Origin: Duganella guangzhouensis
Lineage (GTDB): Bacteria > Pseudomonadota > Gammaproteobacteria > Burkholderiales > Burkholderiaceae_D
Assembly (NCBI RefSeq): GCF_009674535.1
Contig: NZ_WKJK01000003.1
Location: 372,001 to 436,000, forward strand
DNA length: 64,000 nucleotides
Direction of reading: 5' to 3'
Shown: positions 17,054 to 25,388 of the stretch, in pieces
How the letters are laid out: each line of letters opens with the position of its first letter
Numbering within the stretch: position 1 is the first letter of the stretch
Position numbers and translations under genes: made by a program
The notes under the pieces: model-generated
Told to the model about the DNA's origin: nothing
The model's input: the letters and a program-made list of their open reading frames with translations, nothing else
The model's database searches: none

Positions 17054-17210
17054 GCGTTTTACTAAAACGCTCGATACATTAATACCCTTCGATAGACGGA
17101 ACTAACTTCCGCTAATCCGACTCTAATCATTACTACGCCGGTTCGGCGATTTAGTAATTGATAGAGTTGGATAGCGCTGCCTGGTAGCAGGTAGCGGATT
17201 TTAGTAAAAC
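17054..17210. repeat. pair of TTTTA(C/G)TAAAAC palindromes upstream of the 17233 gene
   Basis: GCGTTTTACTAAAACGC at 17054-17070 is a perfect palindrome about one central base. ATTTTAGTAAAAC at 17198-17210 repeats its core with one mismatch. The 127 bases between them are AT-rich and otherwise gene-free. The second copy sits 22 bases before the start of the next gene. The pair could be operators for a repressor that loops the DNA; the binding protein is unknown. Confidence 0.5.
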
Positions 17211-17232
17211 CCCTTTTTCGGAGACCCCCACC

Positions 17233-17886
17233 ATGAGTAAAGGCACCTTCCCCATGCGCATTCCGGGCGATGTGCTCGAAGAGCTCGCTGAATTCACCGG
17301 CAATTTCTGGTCCAGCTGGGAACAGGAGCCGCACATCGCCGCCGCCATCCGCGCCTATATGAAGCCGGCTCCGCCGGTGCAGGAAGCGGCTACGCGCTCG
17401 GACATCGGCTACCAATGGAAGCAAGTGTTTCTTCCCGCCGGTACGCGCCTGCGCGCCAGCTTCCGCCGCCAGCCCTACTTTGCGTCGGTCGAAGGCAGCG
17501 AGATCCAATGCGACGGCCAAAGCATCTCGCCGTCGGCTTTTGCCAACCTGCGCGGCAGCGGCAACCGCAACGCCTGGAAAGCCGTCTGGCTGCGCTTCCC
17601 CGGCAGCCCGCAATGGGTATTGGCCGACGAATGCCGCGCCCTGCAAAAAGCCGCAACCGCAAGCCTGTTCAGTACGGACGCCGACGCCGCCACCGATGCC
17701 AAGGCCAAGCCCCAGGACAAAGCTAGCAACGGAGCGGCGCCGCGTGCAGTGGCGGCGCCGCCGGCAGTCGCGCCAGCACCAGCCTCGGTGCCGGCCTCGG
17801 CACCAACCTTGGCCCCGGCCCCGGCGGCCACCGGCAAAAAGAAATCCCGGCGCGGCCGCCGCCACAAACGCAGCCGCAGCGCTTAA
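17233..17886 (+). CDS. protein with a RAMA-like domain and a basic, Pro/Ala-rich tail
   Basis: The 217-residue protein has three parts. Residues 1-45 are a helical segment (PGDVLEELAEFTGNFWSSWEQ). Residues about 60-140 contain LPAGTRLRASFRRQPYFASV, then ISPSAFANLRGSGNRNAWKA, which resembles the RAMA/DUF4357 module found attached to DNA methylases and other DNA-linked proteins. The last 75 residues are low complexity (PAPASVPASAPTLAPAPA) ending in KKKSRRGRRHKRSRS, a tail suited to nucleic acid binding. The family match is from pattern memory. Two palindromes precede the gene. A DNA-associated role is an inference. Confidence 0.7.
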   Translation: MSKGTFPMRIPGDVLEELAEFTGNFWSSWEQEPHIAAAIRAYMKPAPPVQEAATRSDIGYQWKQVFLPAGTRLRASFRRQPYFASVEGSEIQCDGQSISPSAFANLRGSGNRNAWKAVWLRFPGSPQWVLADECRALQKAATASLFSTDADAATDAKAKPQDKASNGAAPRAVAAPPAVAPAPASVPASAPTLAPAPAATGKKKSRRGRRHKRSRSA

Positions 17887-17951
17887 ACTGAGCGCGTTGC
17901 GCATGACGCGGCGGTGCCAGCGCCGCTGATGCGCCCCTACGGAGAAAAGTA

Positions 17952-18389
17952 ATGACGATAGACTGGACACACTTCACCCCCTGGTCAGCATTGGCTGGTG
18001 GCGTACTGATCGGCCTCGCCTCGGCGGCGTTCGTACTGTTCAACGGCCGCATCGCCGGCATCAGCGGCATCCTCGGCGGGCTATTACGGCCACGCGGCGG
18101 CGACATCGGCTGGCGCCTCGCCTTCATCGGCGGCCTGATCGCGGCGCCGCTGCTCTACCAGCAGTTCGCCCCGCTGCCGCTGCCGCCGGCGCAGGTCGAT
18201 GCCAGCACAACCACCCTGCTACTGGCCGGACTGGTGGTCGGCATCGGCACCCGCTATGGCGCCGGCTGCACCAGCGGCCACGGCGTCTGTGGGCTGTCGC
18301 GCCTGTCGCCACGCTCGCTGGCGGCCACCCTCGCCTTCATGCTGGCCGGGTTTGCCACTGTGTTTATCATCCGCCACCTGATGCATTGA
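17952..18389 (+). CDS. YeeE/YedE-family transporter half, first subunit
   Basis: This small membrane protein of 145 residues has four or five helices and is one half of a split sulfur-compound channel of the YeeE/YedE (TsuA/PmpAB) family. The signature [20 protein letters not shown] has the conserved cysteines thought to relay thiosulfate or sulfane sulfur. Full-length YeeE proteins carry two such halves in one chain; here they are two adjacent genes. GGAG lies ten bases before the ATG. The partner gene begins 10 bases after its stop. Confidence 0.9.
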   Translation: MTIDWTHFTPWSALAGGVLIGLASAAFVLFNGRIAGISGILGGLLRPRGGDIGWRLAFIGGLIAAPLLYQQFAPLPLPPAQVDASTTTLLLAGLVVGIGTRYGAGCTSGHGVCGLSRLSPRSLAATLAFMLAGFATVFIIRHLMH

Positions 18390-18399
18390 GGAGCGCCAC

Positions 18400-18819
18400 A
18401 TGCACATCATCGTCGCCGGCCTGACCGGCCTGCTGTTCGGTATCGGTCTGATCTTGGCCGGCATGACCAACCCGGCCAAAGTACTCGGCTTTCTCGATTT
18501 GGCCGGCGCCTGGGACCCATCGTTGGCACTGGTGATGGCCGGCGCCATCGGCGTCGCGCTGCCGGCGTTCGCGCTGGCGCGCCGCCGCAGCCATGCGCTG
18601 CTGGGCGATACCATGCAACTGCCAACCAGCCGCGTGATCGACCGCCGCCTGATCGGCGGCAGCCTGCTGTTCGGCATCGGCTGGGGACTGGCCGGCTACT
18701 GCCCCGGCCCGGCGCTGACCTCGCTCACCACTGGCGGCCAGCCGGCGCTGCTGTTCGTGCTGGCGATGCTGGCCGGCATGGCCATCTTCGAAGCGCTGGA
18801 GCGCTGCAACAAACAATGA
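18400..18819 (+). CDS. YeeE/YedE-family transporter half, second subunit (DUF6691 type)
   Basis: This is the second half of the split YeeE/YedE transporter, 139 residues. It begins with a helix (IIVAGLTGLLFGIGLILAGMTNPAKVLGFLD) and carries the second cysteine element GYCPGPALTSL. GAGGAGCGCCAC precedes the start. Together with the first subunit it should form the pore for a sulfur compound. It ends convergent with the ceramidase-like gene 25 bases away. Confidence 0.9.
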   Translation: MHIIVAGLTGLLFGIGLILAGMTNPAKVLGFLDLAGAWDPSLALVMAGAIGVALPAFALARRRSHALLGDTMQLPTSRVIDRRLIGGSLLFGIGWGLAGYCPGPALTSLTTGGQPALLFVLAMLAGMAIFEALERCNKQ

Positions 18820-18844
18820 GCCAGCACCAGCCGGACCTCAGCGC

Positions 18845-20164
18845 CTAGCGCGCGTCACCAGCCGCCGGCGCCAGCAATTGCCGCAAGCCGCCGGCCAGCG
18901 CCGCCGGGGCGCAGCCCGGCCTCACCGGCGAGCCCATCACACCGTGGGTGGGCTGCGCATAGGCCGCATCGTTCAGCACATAGCCGACCGAGCCTGCAAG
19001 CATGGTCAGCAGCGAAGTGCGCGCCGCCGGCGAACCCGCCTTCAGCGTCTGCCCGATATCGCTGGCGATGTCGGCGCCAACGCCCGCCAGCACGATGTCA
19101 TTGATGCGCAACAGCGCCATTGGTATCGTCACCGGCCCGGTCGCATCCACACCCAGCACCTGCCGCGTGGCGCGATCGACGCGGTAGCGCTGACCCGGAC
19201 AGCTGACCGCCGCCGCCGCCGTCTGCAAGCGCACCTCGGCCTCACCGGCTGGTGCCCCCGCCAGCGTATCGATCGCCGCCGCAGCCAGCCGGCGCGCCTG
19301 CACATCGAGCAAAGCCCAGCCGCCCGCACCCTGATCACTGGCCGGCAGCTGCGCCTCCGGCTGCAGCGACTTAAACAGCGGCAGCTGATCGCCCTCGGCC
19401 GCGCTGGTGAACAACACCACCGGCGCCTGCCGCGCCTCCAGCAGCCGCGACACCGCGCCCGGCAAATCACCCGACACCTCATAACCGCCATCGCGCGTCA
19501 CGCTGCGGAACATCACCTCCGCATGATTGGCGTAATTCATCACCAGCGCCAGCGGCTGGCCGGACAAGCTGGTTAGCCGCAGCACATCCAGCGTCTTGTC
19601 CGAGCCGCCGGCTGGGCCGTACCAATCCTTGCGTCCCTCCTGCTCGCCGTTGTTGGTGTTGACAAACGCCTGACCGCGCACAAAGCTGACCCGCGCCGGC
19701 TGCAACGCCGACACCGCCTGCCGCGCCGCCTGTGCCGCCGCCTCGCGGATACGGTCGATGCCACGCCGCTGCACCGCATCCGGCTGATCGGAATGGAAAA
19801 ACACCAGCGGCTCACTGTGCGTATGCGTCGCCAGCAGCATCACGCTGGCCGCCGGCACGCCGGCAGCCTCCGCAATCGCGGCCACCATGCGCGCCGGCTC
19901 CGGCACCGTGGTCACCTCCATACTGACCAGCAGCGCGCGCCGGCCGGCGCTATCATCCAGCGCCAGCGCCCGCACATACACCTCGTCGTGCACACCGACA
20001 AACGGTTTCTCATTGCCGCTGCGCTGCGGAAAATCGCTGGCCGGCGGCGTGATCGGCAACCGCGCCGCGCCCGCCAGCAACTGGCCCGCCATCGCGCCCT
20101 GCGCCACCGACAACGCCAGCAAACCAGCACCGGCCCAACCTGGCATGCATGTAAATCGCTTCAT
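18845..20164 (-). CDS. neutral/alkaline ceramidase-like secreted hydrolase
   Basis: This exported protein of 439 residues resembles the N-terminal catalytic domain of neutral ceramidases, zinc amidases that split ceramide. Likely zinc ligands are in THTHSEP and NYANHAEVMF, in the order and spacing expected. The start MKRFTCMPG has AAGGAG six bases before it and a signal peptide ending AMAG; a longer reading frame is rejected. The region corresponding to the nucleophile motif GDVSPN reads EVSGDLPGAVS and does not match well, and the protein lacks the C-terminal immunoglobulin-like domain of true ceramidases. It may act on another amide. It is the last gene of a four-gene unit with a PepSY protein, ferredoxin and reductase. 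Confidence 0.8.
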   Translation of the reverse strand: MKRFTCMPGWAGAGLLALSVAQGAMAGQLLAGAARLPITPPASDFPQRSGNEKPFVGVHDEVYVRALALDDSAGRRALLVSMEVTTVPEPARMVAAIAEAAGVPAASVMLLATHTHSEPLVFFHSDQPDAVQRRGIDRIREAAAQAARQAVSALQPARVSFVRGQAFVNTNNGEQEGRKDWYGPAGGSDKTLDVLRLTSLSGQPLALVMNYANHAEVMFRSVTRDGGYEVSGDLPGAVSRLLEARQAPVVLFTSAAEGDQLPLFKSLQPEAQLPASDQGAGGWALLDVQARRLAAAAIDTLAGAPAGEAEVRLQTAAAAVSCPGQRYRVDRATRQVLGVDATGPVTIPMALLRINDIVLAGVGADIASDIGQTLKAGSPAARTSLLTMLAGSVGYVLNDAAYAQPTHGVMGSPVRPGCAPAALAGGLRQLLAPAAGDAR

Positions 20165-20174
20165 CTGCTCTCCT

Positions 20175-21350
20175 TTATTTCCAGAACCACGCGCGCTTGC
20201 CGTTTTGCGCGCGTCGACGCCACAGCTGCACATACATCGCAACCCCCGAGCCGGACAGGAAGATCAGCGCCAGCCCCGCCAGCAAATTCATGAAACGCGC
20301 CGGCAGGCCAAACAAATCGCCCGAGTGGAAATGCTTGATGTCCTCATGCATCTGGGTGCCGAATGGGAAGCCGCTGACCGGGTAGCCCGGCTCGGCCAGG
20401 GTGGCCGGCTGGCCAGTCTCGGTGTCATACACTAGCTGACGCGTGCTGGCGCCGCCGGTGACGATCAAGCCCTGCTTCATGCCACCGTAAATGCGCACCC
20501 GCAGCACCTTGATCGGCGTCTCAGGCTCGGCGGCGCGGAACTCGCGCAGCGTGACGGCGGCCATCGAGCGCACCTGCTGATCACTCATCGGCGTGGTCGG
20601 ATCATGGTTGAAATCCATCTTGACGAAGGTGTGATAAGTGCTCTCGAAGCCGAGGAAAGTGCCGGAAAACGCCACCGCCAACAGGAACACCGAAGCGGCC
20701 AGCGCCACCACCCGGTGCAGCGCGCGCCAACGCTCGCCGCCCATCCAGAACGCCTGCGTGCGGCCCATTTGCGCACGCGCCTTCCACAGCTTGTAATACA
20801 TGGTGTAGCCGGAAATCAGCAGCACCCACAACACAATGCCGCTGGCCAGCTCGAAATAGACGCCCGGCACATCGCGCCGGCTCCAGAAACGATGCAACTC
20901 CTTGGTGCTCTGACGCAGACTATCCGGCATCGGTATCCAGCCCTGCGGCGTGGTTGCCATGGCCGCGCCGCTGGCGACGTCATAGGCGCGCACCTGCTTG
21001 CCGTGCTTGACCTGGCCGGCCAGCCGGCCCTCCAGCATGCGCACTTCGACAAAATTGGGCGGCGTTGCCTGCGCCGTGCCAGCGTGCATCGCCGCTAGCA
21101 CCGCCTCGAACGCGGCGCCGAAGTCGGTGGCCGCCGGCAGCGCGGCGGCGGTCAGATCATGCTGCGAGATGGCGGGGAAATCGCCATTGCCATAACGGCC
21201 CTCGTCAATCGACTGGATGACCGGATCATGCTCCGGCGCGTGCGTCAGCAGCGCGCGCAGGTCTTCCAGCTGGATCAGGGTGCCGGTGCCGCCCAGGTAC
21301 AGCATCAGCAGCGCGGCGAAAATCGACAGAATACGGTGAACGGTACGCAT
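20175..21350 (-). CDS. PepSY-associated transmembrane protein
   Basis: This inner membrane protein of 391 residues has four helices: one near the N-terminus (HRILSIFAALLMLYLGGTGT), one near residue 180, one near 230 and one near 360. The soluble PepSY-like parts between them face the periplasm. Proteins of this type occur beside siderophore receptors, sulfite-oxidase-like or reductase systems, and some carry electrons across the membrane to periplasmic acceptors. Histidines near helices (for example LHRVVALAAS and MHEDIKHFHSG) could bind heme, but that is inference. It lies 10 bases before the ceramidase-like gene and 15 bases after the ferredoxin gene. Confidence 0.85.
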   Translation of the reverse strand: MRTVHRILSIFAALLMLYLGGTGTLIQLEDLRALLTHAPEHDPVIQSIDEGRYGNGDFPAISQHDLTAAALPAATDFGAAFEAVLAAMHAGTAQATPPNFVEVRMLEGRLAGQVKHGKQVRAYDVASGAAMATTPQGWIPMPDSLRQSTKELHRFWSRRDVPGVYFELASGIVLWVLLISGYTMYYKLWKARAQMGRTQAFWMGGERWRALHRVVALAASVFLLAVAFSGTFLGFESTYHTFVKMDFNHDPTTPMSDQQVRSMAAVTLREFRAAEPETPIKVLRVRIYGGMKQGLIVTGGASTRQLVYDTETGQPATLAEPGYPVSGFPFGTQMHEDIKHFHSGDLFGLPARFMNLLAGLALIFLSGSGVAMYVQLWRRRAQNGKRAWFWK

Positions 21351-21365
21351 AAGCTCAGCCCCTCC

Positions 21366-21683
21366 TTACGCCGCGGCCGCAACGCGGACCACCAGCCCGT
21401 CCAGCGCCTCGCCCACCACGATCTGGCACGCCAGCCGGCTGTTAGGCTGCAGATTGCTGGCATAGTCCAGCGTGGCCGCCTCATCGCCGCCGGCCGCGCC
21501 CAGCCGCTCCTGCCAGGCCGGATCGACGTGCACATGGCAAGTGCCGCACGAACACGACCCGCCGCATTCGGCCGCGATGCCGGCCACGTTGTGACGCACC
21601 GCCGCCTCCATCAGCGAACGCCCGGCCACCGCCTGCATGCTCTTGCTGCTGCCGTCGGGCTGAATAAATGTGATATGCACCAT
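21366..21683 (-). CDS. [2Fe-2S] ferredoxin (adrenodoxin/P450-partner type)
   Basis: This small electron carrier has 105 residues. The cluster ligands are visible in AECGGSCSCGTCHVHV (C-x5-C-x2-C) with the fourth cysteine in RLACQIVV, the order of the vertebrate-type ferredoxins that serve P450s and some oxygenases. The start follows AGGAG by ten bases. The gene directly follows its probable reductase, with 31 bases between, and precedes the PepSY gene. No P450 or other terminal oxygenase is in the window. Confidence 0.92.
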   Translation of the reverse strand: MVHITFIQPDGSSKSMQAVAGRSLMEAAVRHNVAGIAAECGGSCSCGTCHVHVDPAWQERLGAAGGDEAATLDYASNLQPNSRLACQIVVGEALDGLVVRVAAAA

Positions 21684-21714
21684 GTGCTGCTGTCTCCTGT
21701 TGTAATGAATCGTG

Positions 21715-23022
21715 TTATGCGGCCGCCAGCTGGCGCAGCGGAATCGCCGTCTCGGCCAGGCGCGCGCGGTCAATGCGCAGCGGCTTGCCCAGCCACTGGC
21801 GGCCGGCCATGAATTCCGGCGTGGCGTTAACCGCCTCCACCGCGCGCAACTGCTCGCCCTTGAAATGGAAAATCGCGAACTTGCCGGCCGCCACGTCGCC
21901 TCGCACCACCTGCTGATCGGCGTCCAGCGCGTGGCCGGCGATCTGTATCCGCAAGTCGTACTGGTCCGACCATTGCCACGGCACCTCCGGCGCCGGCGCC
22001 GCACGGCCGACGATGGCGCAAGCGGCCTGGCGCGCCTGCTCGGTGGCGTTGGGCACGCTTTCAAGCCGCATCTGGCAGCCATACAGCGGCATGGGCCGGC
22101 GCGTGACATCGCCGATCGCGTAAATCGCCGGGTCGTCGGTGCGCGCCTGCAGATCGACCAGCACGCCGCCATCGCAACGCAAGCCGGCGGCCTGCGCCAG
22201 CGCATCGTTGGGCGTGCCGCCGACACCGATCAACACCGCGTCGGCGGCCAGTCGGCGGCCGTTGTCCAGCACCACCGCGTTGACCAGGCCGCCGTCGGCC
22301 TCGATCGCGGCCACCGCGCGGCCCAGCGCGAAGCGCACGCCATGACGCTCATGCTCGGCCATCAAAAACGCCGACATCGCCGGCGCCGCCACCCGCGCCA
22401 GCACACGCGGCTCGCGCTCGATGACAATCACCTCCGCGCCCAACTGGCGCGCCGACGCCGCCACCTCCAGCCCGACATAGCCAGCCCCCACGATGGCCAA
22501 GGTCACGCCCGCCGCCGGCAACCCGGCCGACGTCGGCGCTGCCGGCGACGCGGCCGATGCGGGAGACGCCGCCGTACCCGGTCCGCCCCCCGCGCGTGCC
22601 GTCAGCAGCGCGCGCAGCTTCTGGGCGTCGCGCACGCTGCGCAGCGACACCACACCCTCATGCGCGATGCCGGCGATTGCCGGCTGAATCGCGCGACTGC
22701 CGCTGGCCAAAATCAGCGCCTCATAATCAACCCGCTCGCCCGAACTCAGATGCACGTACTTCTTCCTGCGATCAATACTGCTGACGGTGCAGCCCAGCCG
22801 CAGCGTAATCTGCTGCTCGGCATAAAAATCGGCGCCACGCAGCAGCACCTCATCCAACCCGACGCTGCCCAGCAACCAGCCCTTGGACAACGGCGGCCGC
22901 TGATACGGCAACTCGGCCTCGTTGCCGATCAAGGTCACGGCGCCGCCGTAGCCGTACTGGCGCAAGGCCGCCGCCGCAGCCACGCCGGCATGGCCAGCGC
23001 CGATGATGACAACATTACTCAC
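21715..23022 (-). CDS. FAD-dependent ferredoxin reductase (rhodocoxin/putidaredoxin reductase type)
   Basis: This NAD(P)H-dependent flavoprotein has 435 residues. FAD binding is at the N-terminus (VVIIGAGHAGVAAAAALRQ) with LPYQRPPLSKGWLLG as in rhodocoxin reductases. The NAD site is VAIVGAGYVGLEV-like (LAIVGAGYVGLEVAAS) and the second FAD site is YAIGDVTRRP. A GTG start with a near-perfect AGGAGG five bases before it is preferred over ATGs further up. Between about residues 130 and 155 there is an Ala/Pro/Gly-rich insertion ([19 protein letters not shown]) before the NAD motif that family members normally lack. It heads the ferredoxin/PepSY/ceramidase operon, divergent from a two-component system. 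Confidence 0.9.
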   Translation of the reverse strand: MSNVVIIGAGHAGVAAAAALRQYGYGGAVTLIGNEAELPYQRPPLSKGWLLGSVGLDEVLLRGADFYAEQQITLRLGCTVSSIDRRKKYVHLSSGERVDYEALILASGSRAIQPAIAGIAHEGVVSLRSVRDAQKLRALLTARAGGGPGTAASPASAASPAAPTSAGLPAAGVTLAIVGAGYVGLEVAASARQLGAEVIVIEREPRVLARVAAPAMSAFLMAEHERHGVRFALGRAVAAIEADGGLVNAVVLDNGRRLAADAVLIGVGGTPNDALAQAAGLRCDGGVLVDLQARTDDPAIYAIGDVTRRPMPLYGCQMRLESVPNATEQARQAACAIVGRAAPAPEVPWQWSDQYDLRIQIAGHALDADQQVVRGDVAAGKFAIFHFKGEQLRAVEAVNATPEFMAGRQWLGKPLRIDRARLAETAIPLRQLAAA

Positions 23023-23210
23023 GCAATCCTCCTGTTTCGCAAAGGCCGGCATAGCCGCCGGCACGAGCCGAAAGATAAGTGAGCGAATGAAAATAATCAA
23101 TAAAATCAGTGGTTTATAGTTACATTGAAATATTGTGTCCGGATTGACATAACCATCGTCGACGGTTTTGTTGGACAATTGCAGGCATAACAAGCAAACC
23201 AACACGAGAC

Positions 23211-23975
23211 ATGACCACCACCCCCATCCTGCTGGTCGAAGACGACCCCGAAATCCGCGCCCCACTGGCCGATTTCCTTGAAGGCAAAGGCTACCGCGTG
23301 CACCAAGCCGCCAGCGCCGAAGCCGCGCTACAACTACTAACCCAGCACAGCGTCGAACTGGCGCTGCTGGACGTGATGCTGCCCGGCATGGACGGCCTGG
23401 AACTGTGCCGCCGCCTGCGCGCCAGCGACGGCCCGCGCATCATCATGCTGACCGCGCTGGCCGAAGCCACCGACAAAGTGATCGGCCTCGAACTGGGCGC
23501 CGACGACTATGTCGCCAAACCGTTCGACCTGCGCGAACTGCTGGCGCGCATCCGCGCCGCGCTGCGCCGTCCCGCCAGCGCCGCGCCAGAATCCGCCACC
23601 GCCGCAGCGGCGGCCACAGCGGCCGCCAGCGCCGCCGGACGCGACGCCCCGGCCGAACTGTCGATGCAATTCTCCGGCTACACCTTCTTCCCCTACCGCC
23701 GCTTCGTGCGCTCGCCGTCCGGCGTCCGCATCCCGCTGACCGGCGCCGAAACCGACCTGCTGCTGGTGTTTTGCCAGCACGCGCGCCAGATCCTGTCGCG
23801 CGAAGCGCTGATCGGCCTGACCCGTGGCAAAAACTTCCCGATCGCCGCTCGCTCGGTCGACCTGGTGGTCAGCCGGCTGCGCCGCAAACTGGCTGGCGAG
23901 CGCGCCAACGAAGACACCATCCGCACCATCCGCGCCGACGGCTACGCCTTCCAGCCCGACGTCGTCTTCAACTAA
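23211..23975 (+). CDS. OmpR-family response regulator
   Basis: This two-component regulator has 254 residues. The receiver domain (1-120) has the acidic pair in VEDDPE, the phosphoacceptor Asp in LLDVMLPGMDG and the Lys of KPFDLREL. The C-terminal winged helix runs from about 155 (TGAETDLLLVFCQHARQILSREALI) to VSRLRRKL and DGYAF. The two are joined by an unusual Ala-rich linker of about 30 residues. It starts 188 bases from the divergent ferredoxin reductase gene, whose operon is a likely target; TTGACA at 23144-23149 could be its -35 element, but no good -10 follows. It is cotranscribed with the kinase gene 21 bases downstream. Confidence 0.93.
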   Translation: MTTTPILLVEDDPEIRAPLADFLEGKGYRVHQAASAEAALQLLTQHSVELALLDVMLPGMDGLELCRRLRASDGPRIIMLTALAEATDKVIGLELGADDYVAKPFDLRELLARIRAALRRPASAAPESATAAAAATAAASAAGRDAPAELSMQFSGYTFFPYRRFVRSPSGVRIPLTGAETDLLLVFCQHARQILSREALIGLTRGKNFPIAARSVDLVVSRLRRKLAGERANEDTIRTIRADGYAFQPDVVFN

Positions 23976-23996
23976 GCCAGCCACTAAGCCGCCCGC

Positions 23997-25298
23997 ATGC
24001 GCCTGATGCCCTCCCTGTTCGCCAGCACGCTGGGCCAGATCCTGCTGATCAACGCCTGCGCCTCGCTGCTGACGTTTTTCCTGTTCGTCGCCATGCTGTT
24101 CTTCCCCGCCAACCCGCCGTGGCCGTGGCAGCCGACCTACCGTATCACCAGCGTGGTGCGGGTGCTGCAGCACATCCCGGAAGAACAGCGCGCCACCGTC
24201 GCCGCCAGCCAGGACCAGGCCGGCATCAGCTTCCGCCTGACCGCCGCCCCGGTGCCGTGCACCCTGACCAGCGGCGCCACGGTCGAACTCTCCAAGGCCT
24301 TCGCGGCCGACCTGCCGGACGGCCCCACGCCCAGCGTGCACGGTTGCGACGCCAGCGACCCCGACCGCAACATCCAGCTGCTGGCGCCGATCGGCCACTA
24401 CTGGCTGGAAGTACGGATGGACGCCACCGGCCTGCATCCGCCCGGCTTCAAACTGCCGATCATCGCCGCCCTGACCTTTCTGTGCGCCGGCGTGATCGGC
24501 ATGTCAGCCTGGGCGCTGGCGCGCGTGATCCGGCCACTGGCGCGGCTGGCCGACAAGGCCGACGCCTTCGGCCGCGACATGGACGTCATCACCATCAGCG
24601 AACAGGGGCCGGACGAAATCCGCCGCGTCGCGCGCGCCTTCAACATCATGCAGGAACGCATCGCGCTCACGCTGCGCAACCGCACCCGCATGCTGGCCGC
24701 CATCAGCCACGACCTGCGCACCCCGCTGACCCGGATGCGGCTGCAGCTCGACACCAACCACAGCGACACCATGCGCGACAAGCTGCGCAAGGACCTCGAC
24801 CTGATGCAAAGCATGGTGGTGTCGGCGCTCGGCTTCCTGCGCACCGGCGCCGAGCAGGAGCACAAGGAATGGCTCGACCTGGGCGCCCTGATCGCCACCC
24901 TGTGCGACGAATACGAGGAAGGCGGCGCCGCCATCAGCTACCACGGCCCGCCCCAGATCCGCTGCTTCTGCCGGCCGGACGCGATCCAGCGCGTGTTCAG
25001 CAACCTGATCGACAACGCGCTGCGCTTCGGCCACACGGTGCAAGTGATGGCCACGGTCGGCGCCGAGCACATCGTGGTGGCGGTATGCGACGACGGCCCC
25101 GGCATCCCCGCCGCGCGCCGCGCCGACGTGCTGGAACCATTCGTCATGCTGGACCCGGCGCGTGGCGGCCGCAGCGGCAACGTCGGACTCGGGCTGGCCA
25201 TCGTGCGCGACATCGTCCAATCGCACGGCGGCAGCCTGGCGCTGGGCGACCGCGCGCCGCACGGGCTGCAAGTCAGCGTCACCCTGCCGCGCCAGTGA
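23997..25298 (+). CDS. membrane sensor histidine kinase with HAMP domain
   Basis: The 433-residue kinase has a first helix near residues 12-36, a periplasmic sensor part of about 120 residues containing two cysteines (PVPCTLTSGA and VHGCDAS), a second helix near 160-180, a HAMP segment, the phosphorylated histidine in AAISHDLRTPLTRM and ATP-binding boxes ending in [16 protein letters not shown]. It pairs with the response regulator directly upstream. The signal is unknown; the two cysteines may form a disulfide in the sensor. Confidence 0.93.
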   Translation: MRLMPSLFASTLGQILLINACASLLTFFLFVAMLFFPANPPWPWQPTYRITSVVRVLQHIPEEQRATVAASQDQAGISFRLTAAPVPCTLTSGATVELSKAFAADLPDGPTPSVHGCDASDPDRNIQLLAPIGHYWLEVRMDATGLHPPGFKLPIIAALTFLCAGVIGMSAWALARVIRPLARLADKADAFGRDMDVITISEQGPDEIRRVARAFNIMQERIALTLRNRTRMLAAISHDLRTPLTRMRLQLDTNHSDTMRDKLRKDLDLMQSMVVSALGFLRTGAEQEHKEWLDLGALIATLCDEYEEGGAAISYHGPPQIRCFCRPDAIQRVFSNLIDNALRFGHTVQVMATVGAEHIVVAVCDDGPGIPAARRADVLEPFVMLDPARGGRSGNVGLGLAIVRDIVQSHGGSLALGDRAPHGLQVSVTLPRQ

Positions 25299-25388
25299 TC
25301 CCCCTCTTAGGCGGGGCGACCTGATCACGCCAGATGCTTTACAATTGCAAGCTACCTATAGTCACCATCGAAACAAAAGGAGCGCGCC

